Assembly: GCA_944393755.1 (NCBI GenBank)
Contig: CALYBF010000062.1
Span: 1-7,907 of the forward strand
From: an uncultured Clostridia bacterium
Lineage (GTDB): Bacteria; Bacillota; Clostridia; TANB77; CAG-508
DNA length: 7,907 nt
Direction of reading: 5' to 3'
Positions 1 to 6,298 of the stretch are shown here, in pieces. Position 1 is the stretch's first letter. Every line of letters starts with the position of its first letter. Both the position numbers and the translations under genes were made by a program. The notes under the pieces were generated by a model, which was not told where the DNA came from, did no database searches, and saw nothing but the letters and a program-made list of their open reading frames with translations.

Positions 1-72
1 GCAAGCAGTTTTGAGTAAAAATTTATTTTTTGCTTTATTTTAAAACAATTTGCTTTACTTTCCTAATATATA

Positions 73-103
73 AAAAATACTAGGCGTTACTCCTAGTATT
101 TTT
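73..103. terminator. Bidirectional intrinsic terminator hairpin
   Basis: A perfect 12-bp stem pairs 73-84 with 92-103 around a 7-base loop (cgttact). The GC-richer core CTAGG/CCTAG sits next to the loop, with an A-tract on one side and a T-tract on the other, so the hairpin can act in either direction. On the plus strand it could end a gene lying left of the window, whose reading frame might close at the TAA at 16-18 (not provable from five codons). On the minus strand it could be a second, back-up stop for the LOG-family transcript. Confidence 0.75.
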
Positions 104-148
104 ATAAAGACTTTATCACATTTCTGACTTTTTACTTATAAATATAGG

Positions 149-227
149 AAATGGAGAAACCTCAAACGTGGTTTGCCAGGTTATATGTTAAAAACACATC
201 TCCCGGTCAAGACAGATGTGTTTTTTT
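149..227 (+). ncRNA. Candidate structured RNA, possibly guanidine-riboswitch-like (orphan)
   Basis: On the plus strand a compact two-hairpin unit is visible. Hairpin 1 pairs AACCT 158-162 with AGGTT 178-182 and CAAAC 163-167 with GTTTG 171-175, closing a GTG loop with a CC bulge at 176-177. Hairpin 2 is an 11-bp terminator (191-201 with 214-224) followed by a T-run to 227. GGAGA at 153-157 is complementary to TCTCC at 199-203, which overlaps the terminator's left arm, so an alternative antiterminator pairing is possible. The terminator loop CCCGGTCAAGAC resembles the conserved CCCGGUCAGGAC segment of guanidine-III aptamers as I remember it, and could pair with GCCAGG 175-180 of hairpin 1 with one mismatch. 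A weak promoter precedes it (TTATCA 113-118, 18-bp spacer, TATAAA 137-142). No plus-strand gene follows, so a cis-regulatory role is unexplained. It may instead be a small RNA, or merely the 3' region of the LOG gene. Class assignment is inference. Confidence 0.35.
191..224. terminator. Bidirectional intrinsic terminator hairpin after the LOG-family gene
   Basis: The stem pairs 191-201 (AAAACACATCT) with 214-224 (AGATGTGTTTT), 11 bp, with a 12-base loop at 202-213. On the plus strand it is followed by a run of seven T (221-227). On the minus strand the 3' arm ends in a run of five T, about 22 bases after the LOG-family stop codon, so it is well placed to end the minus-strand transcript. The loop is unusually long and GC-rich for a simple terminator, which is why the plus-strand RNA call is made separately. 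Confidence 0.75.
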
Positions 228-245
228 ATTGGTTATTTTTCTTTG

Positions 246-821
246 CTAATAATTACTACGTTCTTCGTCTCTCCCTTTATCTATAAAACTATACCTGCTT
301 AATAAATCCATTACAGTCATATCGTCGTTTGCAACATTATACTTTAATCTTACTTTTGGGTTTGTAAAATTTTGTGCATATATTTTATCTAACATCTGTA
401 TAATATCATCAAAAAAACCCGTATCATTACACAAGATTATTGGTTTATCAAATTCCCTACTTCTTTTCATTTCTATGGCAGTCATTAACTCGTATAAAGT
501 TCCAACTCCCCCTGGAAAAAACATTAAGATATCTGAATTATTTATAAGTGCATCTGTTCTATCACTGACATTTTTAGTTAATATTTCTTTATCACAATCT
601 AATTCTTTAAAGTCATCTTTATATATTTCTGGTGCAATTCCTATAACCTTTCTATTGTTTCTTTTAGCTACTCTATATGCAACCCCCATTATACCACTAT
701 TCATTGCTCCAAAAACTAAATCATTATCACTTTTAAATATTAGTTGCAATAATCTTTTTGAACTTTCTAAATATTTTCTACTTATATCATTTGAAGATGA
801 ACAACATACCGCTATATTCAT
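246..821 (-). CDS. LOG-family protein (TIGR00730-like), putative nucleotide phosphoribohydrolase
   Basis: The gene encodes 191 residues, about the usual LOG length. Characterised LOG proteins hydrolyse nucleoside 5'-monophosphates (cytokinin ribotides or AMP) to free base and ribose 5-phosphate in the cytoplasm. The signature PGGVGTLYE lies at residues 103-111. An upstream Arg (R88, in DRTDAL) sits 23 residues before the motif Glu (E111), the arrangement expected of the catalytic Arg/Glu pair. The Rossmann-fold loop reads FGAMNSGIMG (37-46) instead of the common YGGGxxGLMG, and the usual Arg-Lys pair is Arg-Thr, so this is a divergent member and the true substrate is uncertain. I chose the ATG at 821 because AAAGGGGGA lies just upstream at normal spacing; the reading frame stays open to 881 but those codons precede this site. 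It follows trmFO after a 112-bp gap with a TATAAT-like box at 895-900 but no clear -35, so it may be read through from trmFO or have its own weak promoter. Confidence 0.85.
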   Translation of the reverse strand: MNIAVCCSSSNDISRKYLESSKRLLQLIFKSDNDLVFGAMNSGIMGVAYRVAKRNNRKVIGIAPEIYKDDFKELDCDKEILTKNVSDRTDALINNSDILMFFPGGVGTLYELMTAIEMKRSREFDKPIILCNDTGFFDDIIQMLDKIYAQNFTNPKVRLKYNVANDDMTVMDLLSRYSFIDKGRDEERSNY

Positions 822-827
822 ATAACA

Positions 828-836
828 TCCCCCTTT
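828..836 (-). promoter_or_regulatory. Ribosome binding site that fixes the LOG-family start
   Basis: On the minus strand AAAGGGGGA ends seven bases before the ATG at 821-819. It rules out the longer reading frame beginning at 881, which would place this site inside the protein. Confidence 0.8.
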
Positions 837-858
837 ACAAATTACTATCTTTTGTAAA
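834..858 (-). promoter_or_regulatory. 8-bp inverted repeat next to the LOG-family RBS, possible operator or RNA hairpin
   Basis: TTTACAAA (834-841) and TTTGTAAA (851-858) form a perfect 8-bp dyad around nine bases. The right arm, as read on the minus strand, overlaps the A residues leading into the GGGGG ribosome binding site. A TATAAT-like box (859-864) abuts the other end. Either a repressor operator or a weak mRNA hairpin limiting ribosome access would fit. In AT-rich intergenic DNA an 8-bp dyad can also arise by chance, and I recognise no named operator. Confidence 0.3.
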
Positions 859-933
859 ATTATATATAAAAAAGCCAACATATTCTTTCTATTTATTATA
901 AGTTTTTTAAATTTTTTAACACGATAATAGACT

Positions 934-2313
934 TTAGTTTTTGCTAAATCCTTTTTCTAAATCATTTAAACTTCTTTCTGCTATTTTTTTATATCTCTCT
1001 TTTTTATCTCTTATCTTCTTCCCCTCTAGTTCCGGCAATATTCCAAAATTTGCATTCATTGGTTGGAACTTCTTATTTGGAGTAGATATATATTTTGCTA
1101 GAGCTCCTATTACTGTTGTTGTTGGAAAAATTATCTGATTTTCACTCTTTCTAAACTTTTCTATTGCATTTAATGCTACAACTAAACCAGAAGAAATCGA
1201 CTCAACATATCCTTCAACACCTGTTATTTGTCCTGCAAAATAGATATTTTTGTTACTATTCAAACAATAAGTTTGGTCAAGTAAATTACTAGAATTAATA
1301 TAAGTATTTCTGTGCATAACACCATATTTTATAAATTCTGCATTTTCTAGTCCAGGAATTAAACTAAAAACCCTTTTTTGCTCTCCATATTTTAAATTAG
1401 TTTGAAAACCAACTATGTTATAAATACTAGCTTTGCTATCATCTTGTCTTAATTGAACAACAGCATATGGTCTTTTAGCAGTTCTTGGATCATCAAAGCC
1501 AACTGGTTTTAAAGGACCATATCTTAAAGTATCAATTCCTCTTTTTGCCATAATTTCTATTGGCATACAGCCTTCAAAAATCTCTCTTTTCTCAAAATCG
1601 TGTAAAGTTACAACTTCTGCGTTTACAAGCTCGTTCCAAAAATTTTCATATTCATCTTTATTCATAGGAAGATTTATATAAGATTGTTCTTTACCTTCTT
1701 GTTTCTTTAATCTTTTCTTCCACTCTTCTACTGTTTCATCTTTTTTCTTTTCTTCACTATATCTATCCCCATAAAAAGCAATATCAAAATTAATACTATC
1801 TTTACTAATAATAGGTGCTGCTGCATCATAAAAATACAATTTATCTTCACCTGTAACTTTAGAAATATCTTTTGCCAAGTCATCTGAAGTTAAAGGTCCT
1901 GTTGCAATAATTACAATTCCTTCTCTTGCTAATTCTTCAATATCTGTTACTTCTTTATTAACTACCTCTATTAATGGATTGTTTTCGATTTCTTTGGTTA
2001 CTTTTTTAGAAAATTCTTCTCTATCAACAGCTAAAGCTTGTCCTGCTGCAACACTTGTTTCATCTGCTATCTTTATTAATAAAGAATCTAACCTTCTTAA
2101 TTCTTCTTTTAATAAACCACAAGCATTTGTAAGTAAATTTGATTTAAAAGAATTACTACAAACAATTTCTGCTAAATCTTTATTACTATGTGCTGGTGAA
2201 AATTTATATGGTTTCATTTCATATAATTTAACTTTAATATTTCTTTTAGCAATTTGGTAAGCCGCTTCTGAGCCTGCTAAGCCACCACCAATAACTGTAA
2301 TATAATCTTTCAT
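934..2313 (-). CDS. trmFO: TrmFO, methylenetetrahydrofolate-tRNA-(uracil-5-)-methyltransferase
   Basis: The gene encodes 459 residues, slightly longer than the usual 435-445. TrmFO uses FAD and 5,10-methylenetetrahydrofolate to make 5-methyluridine at position 54 in the T-loop of tRNAs in the cytoplasm; it replaces SAM-dependent TrmA in most Firmicutes. The FAD-binding GxGxxG motif is at residues 9-14 (GGGLAG). The two cysteines known to be important in the family are present, C52 in IVCSNSF and C249 in FEGCMPIE. Other typical blocks are SPAHSN, GQALAVDRE, ATGPLTSDDLA, RYGPLKPVG, VVQLRQD, FAGQITGVEGYVES and the C-terminal MNANFGILP. An extra Lys/Glu-rich segment at about 186-209 accounts for the added length. 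I chose the ATG at 2313 because AGGAGT (2318-2323) precedes it at short spacing; an upstream TTG codon at 2328 lies before this site. The palindromic element at 2333-2435 ends ten bases upstream of the RBS, so transcription probably reads through from the helicase gene or starts inside the element. Confidence 0.97.
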   Translation of the reverse strand: MKDYITVIGGGLAGSEAAYQIAKRNIKVKLYEMKPYKFSPAHSNKDLAEIVCSNSFKSNLLTNACGLLKEELRRLDSLLIKIADETSVAAGQALAVDREEFSKKVTKEIENNPLIEVVNKEVTDIEELAREGIVIIATGPLTSDDLAKDISKVTGEDKLYFYDAAAPIISKDSINFDIAFYGDRYSEEKKKDETVEEWKKRLKKQEGKEQSYINLPMNKDEYENFWNELVNAEVVTLHDFEKREIFEGCMPIEIMAKRGIDTLRYGPLKPVGFDDPRTAKRPYAVVQLRQDDSKASIYNIVGFQTNLKYGEQKRVFSLIPGLENAEFIKYGVMHRNTYINSSNLLDQTYCLNSNKNIYFAGQITGVEGYVESISSGLVVALNAIEKFRKSENQIIFPTTTVIGALAKYISTPNKKFQPMNANFGILPELEGKKIRDKKERYKKIAERSLNDLEKGFSKN

Positions 2314-2332
2314 ATTTACTCCTATCAACGAT

Positions 2333-2435
2333 TAACGGGGACGTTTCATTTTGGACATTTTGTCCAATCTGGGACAGATATATTAAAGATGTGTCCCTTT
2401 TAGGACATTTTGTCCAAAATGAAACGTCCCCGTTA
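2333..2435. mobile_element. 103-bp palindromic MITE/REP-like element with 25-bp perfect terminal inverted repeats
   Basis: The terminal arms 2333-2357 and 2411-2435 are perfect 25-bp inverted copies beginning TAACGGGGACGTTTCATTTT. Each arm's inner end is part of a smaller palindrome, GGACA-TTT-TGTCC (2353-2365 and 2403-2415). A third dyad, GGGACA 2371-2376 with TGTCCC 2392-2397, sits in the middle. The whole unit could fold into one long cruciform. It is much richer in GC than its surroundings and is flanked by the triplet GAT on both sides (2330-2332, 2436-2438), a possible short target duplication. Ends of the GGGGACG type are familiar to me from repeats associated with IS200-like/REP transposases in Firmicutes, which is knowledge by analogy. 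It carries no open reading frame and would need a transposase in trans. It sits between the helicase stop and the trmFO RBS, where its hairpin could also act as a processing or stabilising structure. Confidence 0.7.
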
Positions 2436-2437
2436 GA

Positions 2438-3730
2438 TTATTCAAATAATTTCATTATTTCTTCTCTTGAGAATCTGTTTATAAATTTAGTATTTGTATC
2501 TAACATACTATCTGCTAATTTTGCTTTCTTTTCTTGTAATTCATATATTTTTTCTTCTATTGAATTTTTTGTTATTAGTTTATATACCTGTACATTATTT
2601 TTTTGCCCTATTCTATATGCTCTATCTGTTGCTTGATTTTCTGTTGATATATTCCACCAAGGGTCGTAATGTATTACCATATCTGCTCCTGTCAAGTTAA
2701 GTCCTGTTCCTCCTGCTTTTAATGATATTAGAAATAATTTTATATTAGAATTTTCATTAAACTCATCTACCATTTTCATTCTTTCATCTACTTTTGTTGC
2801 TCCTGTTAATTTAAAATATTTTATATTACGTTTTTTTAGTTCTTTTTCTATTATTTCAAACATTGATGTATATCCAGAAAATAATAATATCTTGTGTCCA
2901 CCATTTATTGCTTCTTCTATTATTTCTATACATTGTTCTAGTTTACTACTACCTTCATTATACCCATCTACAAATAAGCTTGGGTGGCAACATATTTGTC
3001 TTAATCTTGTTAGTGCCGCTAAAATTTGCATTTGTGAGTTTTCAAATCCATCTATTTCTACTTTTTCTGCTATTTCTTGTTTTGCCCTCGCTAGATATGT
3101 TAAATACAGATTTTGTTGTTCTTCGTTCATTTCATTATTTAATACTGTTACTGTTTTTTCTGGTAATTCTGTTAATACTTCTTTTTTGTTTCTTCTTAAT
3201 ACAAATGGTTCTATTAACATTTTTAATTTTGCCATTGCTTGTTCATCACCTTCTTTTACTATTGGTGTTTCATATATATTTTTAAATTTTCTATATGTGA
3301 ACAAATATCCTGGCATTATAAAGTCAAATATTGACCATAATTCTGCTAAAGAATTTTCGATTGGTGTTCCTGTTAATGCATATCTTGTTTCTGCTTTTAT
3401 TTCTTTTATTGCTTTTGCATTTTTCGTATTACTATTTTTTAAATATTGTGCTTCATCTGCAATTATATATTTAAATGTGTATTTTCTTTCTTTATACAGT
3501 TCTATATCTCTTTTTAATAAATCATATGATGTTATAATTAAATCATAATTGTCTATTTCTTCTATCAGTCTCTTTCTTTCTGCTAGTGTTCCTCTTATTA
3601 CCATTGTTTTTAGTTCATTTGTAAATTTTCTTGCTTCGTTTTGCCAGTTTAATGTAAGTGAACTTGGTGATACCACTAAACTTGCTTTTCTTCCTTCTTT
3701 CTTAGCATAGTCTACTATTACTGATAACAT
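2438..3730 (-). CDS. C-terminal part of SNF2 helicase: both RecA-like lobes after motif I
   Basis: From the first ATG (3730) the frame gives 430 residues, but this ATG is the Met of GKTIQM and has no good ribosome binding site, so it is probably not a natural start. Motifs in order are: Ia VVSPSSLTLNW (19-29), II DEAQ (92-95), III LTGTPIEN (119-126), a conserved LRQICCHP (243-250), IV KILLFSGYTSM (280-290), V SLKAGGTGLNL (336-346) and VI with QATDRAYRIGQ (366-376). These are the standard SNF2/Rad54-like set and appear undamaged. The stop codon lies two bases from the palindromic element. The nucleotide-binding loop is missing from this product. If translated alone it could at most compete with an intact copy elsewhere. 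Confidence 0.75.
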   Translation of the reverse strand: MLSVIVDYAKKEGRKASLVVSPSSLTLNWQNEARKFTNELKTMVIRGTLAERKRLIEEIDNYDLIITSYDLLKRDIELYKERKYTFKYIIADEAQYLKNSNTKNAKAIKEIKAETRYALTGTPIENSLAELWSIFDFIMPGYLFTYRKFKNIYETPIVKEGDEQAMAKLKMLIEPFVLRRNKKEVLTELPEKTVTVLNNEMNEEQQNLYLTYLARAKQEIAEKVEIDGFENSQMQILAALTRLRQICCHPSLFVDGYNEGSSKLEQCIEIIEEAINGGHKILLFSGYTSMFEIIEKELKKRNIKYFKLTGATKVDERMKMVDEFNENSNIKLFLISLKAGGTGLNLTGADMVIHYDPWWNISTENQATDRAYRIGQKNNVQVYKLITKNSIEEKIYELQEKKAKLADSMLDTNTKFINRFSREEIMKLFE

Positions 3731-5762
3731 TTGTATTGTTTTTCCGAAGTCCCATATCGTCTGCTAAAATTCCACCAAATTTATATTTATCTAATGTTTT
3801 TAGCCACCTATATCCTGTTTTTTGATAATATCTAAGAATATTATTTAAGTTTTCTGGTACTTTTATTTCTTCTTCTAACTGTTCCTTATTTAGACCATTT
3901 ACTATTTCTCTATATTCTTGGTTTTTTATTATTTCTGTTCCTTTTAATGCTTTTAATAATTGGTTTAAATATAATGTTCTATTTACTGGTAAACGTAGTT
4001 CTCCATTTTCTATTTCTTTATAGTTTACGCCCATACCACTAGATAATTTATCTAAAAACTCTATTTCTTTATTATCTTCTAAGTTTATAAAACTTCCGTC
4101 TTTTAGTCTATAATATTTCTTTTTCAAAGAGTATTTTTCCATTATGTCTTCTAATTCGCTTGGGTCTATATCTATTTTGCTTAAGTCTATTGATAATAAG
4201 TCGTTTTCTACTCTTACTCCTATTCCCGTCATTTTTGTATTTCTTATTTGTTTTTTCTTAAAATTTTCTGTTACCATTACTTCGAATTTTTGCATATAAA
4301 AGTTTATGTCTTCTGTTAAGAATTCATATATTTTATCATTATCTGGTAATATAAATCTTAAGTTTTTTACATCAAACATAAACCCTGTTTTTCTAAATAT
4401 GTTTAATGCTTTTGTTTCTTCTATTATGTTTCTTGGCTCATCTATTTTTTCTTTTTCATTTAAAGGATTTAGCTCTTTTTCTCCATAACAGAATTTTACA
4501 TCCACTACCAAATAATCGTTTTTATCAAAATCGAAATATGTTTTTACTATTAATTCTTGTGGTTTATATTTTTTAATTTCTTCTTCTGATATTCCTTCCA
4601 TTTTAATTGCATTTTTAACTTTAGGCGCTACTACTGAAAAGAATTCTGTTAATTCTTTTTCTCCAAATTCTATTTCTGTTACATAGTTTTTTCTAAATAA
4701 TTCTAATAATTTTAAACTTGTTTTTTCAAATTCTTTTGAACATCTATATATTTTTTTATCTAGCAAAATATATTTATATATTTTCCCTTTTAATATTGTT
4801 ATTTCATATATTTCTTTTTCTGGATATATTACAAAATTTCCTGTTGATGTTTTTTTCAAAATAAAGTCTAACTTTGGTTCTTCTTCTGTAAATTCTATTT
4901 TTTGATTTGTGTAATCTTTGTTAAATTCTACTTCTTTTCCTTTTAAGACTTCAAATAAATCGTCTATTCCTGTATTACTTAGTAATATATTTGTTTCATT
5001 TAATGCTTTTCCGTAATATCTAAAATTACTATTTGAGTTTGAGTTTGCAAATTTTATTATTTCTGAATATTTTAGTATAAAATCTAATAATGGTTTGCTT
5101 TCTTCAGTAAATACTTCTCTTGTATGGATAAATTCTAATTTTTGCCCATATTTATAACTTTCTTTATTTAACATTCTTGTATAAAATTCTGCTAAATTTT
5201 TTATTTTATACATTTTTCTATTTCCTATTTTAAATTCTACTTTTATATCTCCCGAGAATTTTTCATAGTAAATAATAGGTTCTATTTTTATAGTTCCTTT
5301 TTGTTTTATTTCATCTTCTTCATCTGATATTCCTTCTACCTCTTCTTGATAAAAGCTATTTACGATTTGCTTAAAACTATTAAATTTTTCGTTTCCTGTT
5401 TTTATGTTTAATAATGAATTATTTTTATTTTTTTCATTATTTTCTACGATTTCACCACTATATTGTGGATTGTTTACAAATTCTAAAACACTTGCTAATG
5501 TATGTTTACACACTCCATAATGGTTATAATAATCTTCACATGTGCAAGTTATATCTTCTACTAGTCCGTCTTTTACTGATATATATGTTTTATATATTTC
5601 ATTTCCTATTACATTTGCACTTAAAGAAAAATTTAATTCATTTTCATATTCTATATTTTTTATTTTTACTCTTCCTTGCTTTTGATAATTAATTGCTCTA
5701 CCTTTTCTGCCTTCTCCTGCATCTTTATATAAATCTTCTAATATTTCATAGCTTACAAGCAT
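3702..5762 (-). CDS. N-terminal part of SNF2 helicase: SWIM zinc finger and SNF2-associated region
   Basis: This frame encodes 686 residues from the ATG at 5762. That start is preferred over the TTG at 5783 because GGAGGAG lies six to twelve bases upstream of it. A SWIM zinc finger, CxCx9CxH, is visible at C73, C75, C85 and H87; such fingers bind DNA or protein partners. Residues of about 130-600 are a long, lysine- and glutamate-rich region without motifs I can name with certainty, in the place where bacterial SNF2-associated domains usually sit. The helicase core begins with LRYYQKTGYRWL (643-654) and GGILADDMGL (663-672). The last 14 residues after MGL are out of frame and unlike the family. 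Without the downstream frame it has no DEAx box or C-terminal RecA-like lobe, so this product cannot be an active ATPase alone. Confidence 0.75.
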   Translation of the reverse strand: MLVSYEILEDLYKDAGEGRKGRAINYQKQGRVKIKNIEYENELNFSLSANVIGNEIYKTYISVKDGLVEDITCTCEDYYNHYGVCKHTLASVLEFVNNPQYSGEIVENNEKNKNNSLLNIKTGNEKFNSFKQIVNSFYQEEVEGISDEEDEIKQKGTIKIEPIIYYEKFSGDIKVEFKIGNRKMYKIKNLAEFYTRMLNKESYKYGQKLEFIHTREVFTEESKPLLDFILKYSEIIKFANSNSNSNFRYYGKALNETNILLSNTGIDDLFEVLKGKEVEFNKDYTNQKIEFTEEEPKLDFILKKTSTGNFVIYPEKEIYEITILKGKIYKYILLDKKIYRCSKEFEKTSLKLLELFRKNYVTEIEFGEKELTEFFSVVAPKVKNAIKMEGISEEEIKKYKPQELIVKTYFDFDKNDYLVVDVKFCYGEKELNPLNEKEKIDEPRNIIEETKALNIFRKTGFMFDVKNLRFILPDNDKIYEFLTEDINFYMQKFEVMVTENFKKKQIRNTKMTGIGVRVENDLLSIDLSKIDIDPSELEDIMEKYSLKKKYYRLKDGSFINLEDNKEIEFLDKLSSGMGVNYKEIENGELRLPVNRTLYLNQLLKALKGTEIIKNQEYREIVNGLNKEQLEEEIKVPENLNNILRYYQKTGYRWLKTLDKYKFGGILADDMGLRKNNTNVISNSRLC

Positions 5763-5786
5763 ATTTTCTCCTCCACTTGGCAAAAT

Positions 5787-5815
5787 ATTATATTATAAAA
5801 TAGCAAAAAAATCAA
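5787..5815 (-). promoter_or_regulatory. Sigma-A-type promoter of the SNF2 helicase gene
   Basis: On the minus strand TTGATT (5815-5810) and a perfect TATAAT (5792-5787) are separated by 17 bases. Transcription would start near 5780, leaving a leader of about 18 bases that contains the GGAGGAG ribosome binding site (5774-5768). A second overlapping TATAAT (5797-5792) would have a 12-base spacer and is not preferred. Together with the terminator upstream, this makes the helicase the first gene of its own unit. Confidence 0.7.
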
Positions 5816-5904
5816 GCTCTATTTAGAAGATTTTTTGACAATATCATCAATAATATTAAAAAAATTTAAAAACAAAATAAAAATTTAAATCTCCTTCTTT
5901 CTGC

Positions 5905-5967
5905 ATAAAAAAGAAAAGAATAAATATTCCATTTAAGTATCTTTCTTTGGAATTTAAATTCTTTTCT
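5905..5967 (-). terminator. Intrinsic terminator after the RNHCP gene
   Basis: On the minus strand AGAAAAGAAT (5967-5958) pairs with ATTCTTTTCT (5921-5912). After a small internal loop ATTCC (5953-5949) pairs with GGAAT (5930-5926). A run of six T follows (5912-5907). The hairpin starts 16 bases after the RNHCP stop codon. The stem is AT-rich and the loop long (18 bases), and alternative pairings exist nearby (TATCTTT 5938-5944 with AAAGATA 5969-5975), so efficiency is uncertain. The remainder of 5763-5904 is A/T-rich leader and promoter DNA without another gene. Confidence 0.6.
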
Positions 5968-5982
5968 AAAAGATATTTATTT

Positions 5983-6297
5983 TTAGATTTGCTTACTACT
6001 CAAATTTATAATTAAATCCATATTATCATCTTTAGCTGCTTTATTTCTTCTAATCGCTCCACATTTTTTACACTTAAAAATTATAACATATCCTTTTTTA
6101 CTATCAATTTCTAATCCTATTGGTTCTAAATCACCTTTGCAAGTTTCTTTTCTATCTCCAGGCATTATATCTATATGTTTTGAGTGTATACAATATGGGC
6201 AATGGTTTCTTGATGAATACCCAAGCTTTGGAACTTTCTTACCACAATTATCACATATAAACTCTTCGTCATTTTTTACAAAATTTTTACTTTCCAT
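5983..6297 (-). CDS. RNHCP-domain zinc-ribbon protein
   Basis: A small protein of 104 residues with the motif that names the RNHCP family, S-R-N-H-C-P-Y-C (29-36). A CxxC pair precedes it (C15, C18), and C53 and a second CxxC (C76, C79) follow, with RRNK just after. The cysteine pattern implies two zinc-binding knuckles. PGDR (46-49) and the following Cys are also typical. The biochemical role of the family is not established as far as I know; a nucleic-acid or ribosome-related role would be a guess. The ATG at 6297 is one base after the kinase stop codon, so translation is probably coupled. A strong GGAGGAGGAG lies at 6322-6313 inside the kinase gene, but 15 bases from the ATG, longer than usual; the frame is open upstream to a TTG at 6327, which precedes that site and is unlikely as a start. 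Confidence 0.85.
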   Translation of the reverse strand: MESKNFVKNDEEFICDNCGKKVPKLGYSSRNHCPYCIHSKHIDIMPGDRKETCKGDLEPIGLEIDSKKGYVIIFKCKKCGAIRRNKAAKDDNMDLIINLSSKQI

Positions 6298-6298
6298 A

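Larger units (their letters stand above)
2438..5762 (-). pseudogene. SNF2/SWI2-family helicase with SWIM zinc finger, frameshifted in Walker A
   Basis: The two adjacent frames described separately belong to one gene of about 1107 residues once a single base is removed, a normal length for bacterial SWIM-SNF2 proteins. On the coding strand the sequence around 3755-3730 reads ATG GGA CTT C GGA AAA ACA ATA CAA ATG. Dropping one base at 3746-3748 restores MGLGKTIQM, the expected SNF2 motif I. As given, the first frame runs into RKNNTNVISNSRLC and stops, removing the ATP-binding Lys-Thr from the N-terminal product and the lysine loop from the C-terminal one. The rest looks intact, with all later helicase motifs conserved, so the lesion is recent, a sequencing error, or a rare-codon (CGG) +1 frameshift site. 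The last is the least likely but not excluded. The gene has its own promoter upstream, and such proteins are thought to remodel DNA-protein complexes using ATP. Confidence 0.8.

Noticed and set aside
475..825. Plus-strand open frame of 116 codons opposite the LOG-family gene
   Set aside because: It is the antisense shadow of a gene with a clear PGGxGTxxE motif. Its protein is composed of low-complexity Ser/Leu/Phe codons and has no ribosome binding site.
2333..2435. CRISPR-like repeat or simple rho-independent terminator
   Set aside because: There are only two inverted copies and no direct repeats with spacers. There is no T-run after the stem, and the length and nested dyads fit a mobile palindrome better.
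2863..3548. Long Leu/Ile/Ser-rich plus-strand frames that look like membrane proteins
   Set aside because: They lie antisense to the helicase core, whose motifs are unmistakable. The hydrophobic appearance comes from the T-rich complement of A-rich coding DNA.
3730..3732. Independent translation of the helicase C-terminal half as a natural second gene
   Set aside because: The ATG is the Met of the GKTIQM motif, no ribosome binding site is seen at proper spacing, and one-base correction joins the halves perfectly.
2438..5762. Part of a defence island such as DISARM or another SNF2-containing system
   Set aside because: No methyltransferase, nuclease, phospholipase-D or other defence partner is adjacent. 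Neighbours are housekeeping genes, and SWIM-SNF2 proteins are common stand-alone genes in Firmicutes.
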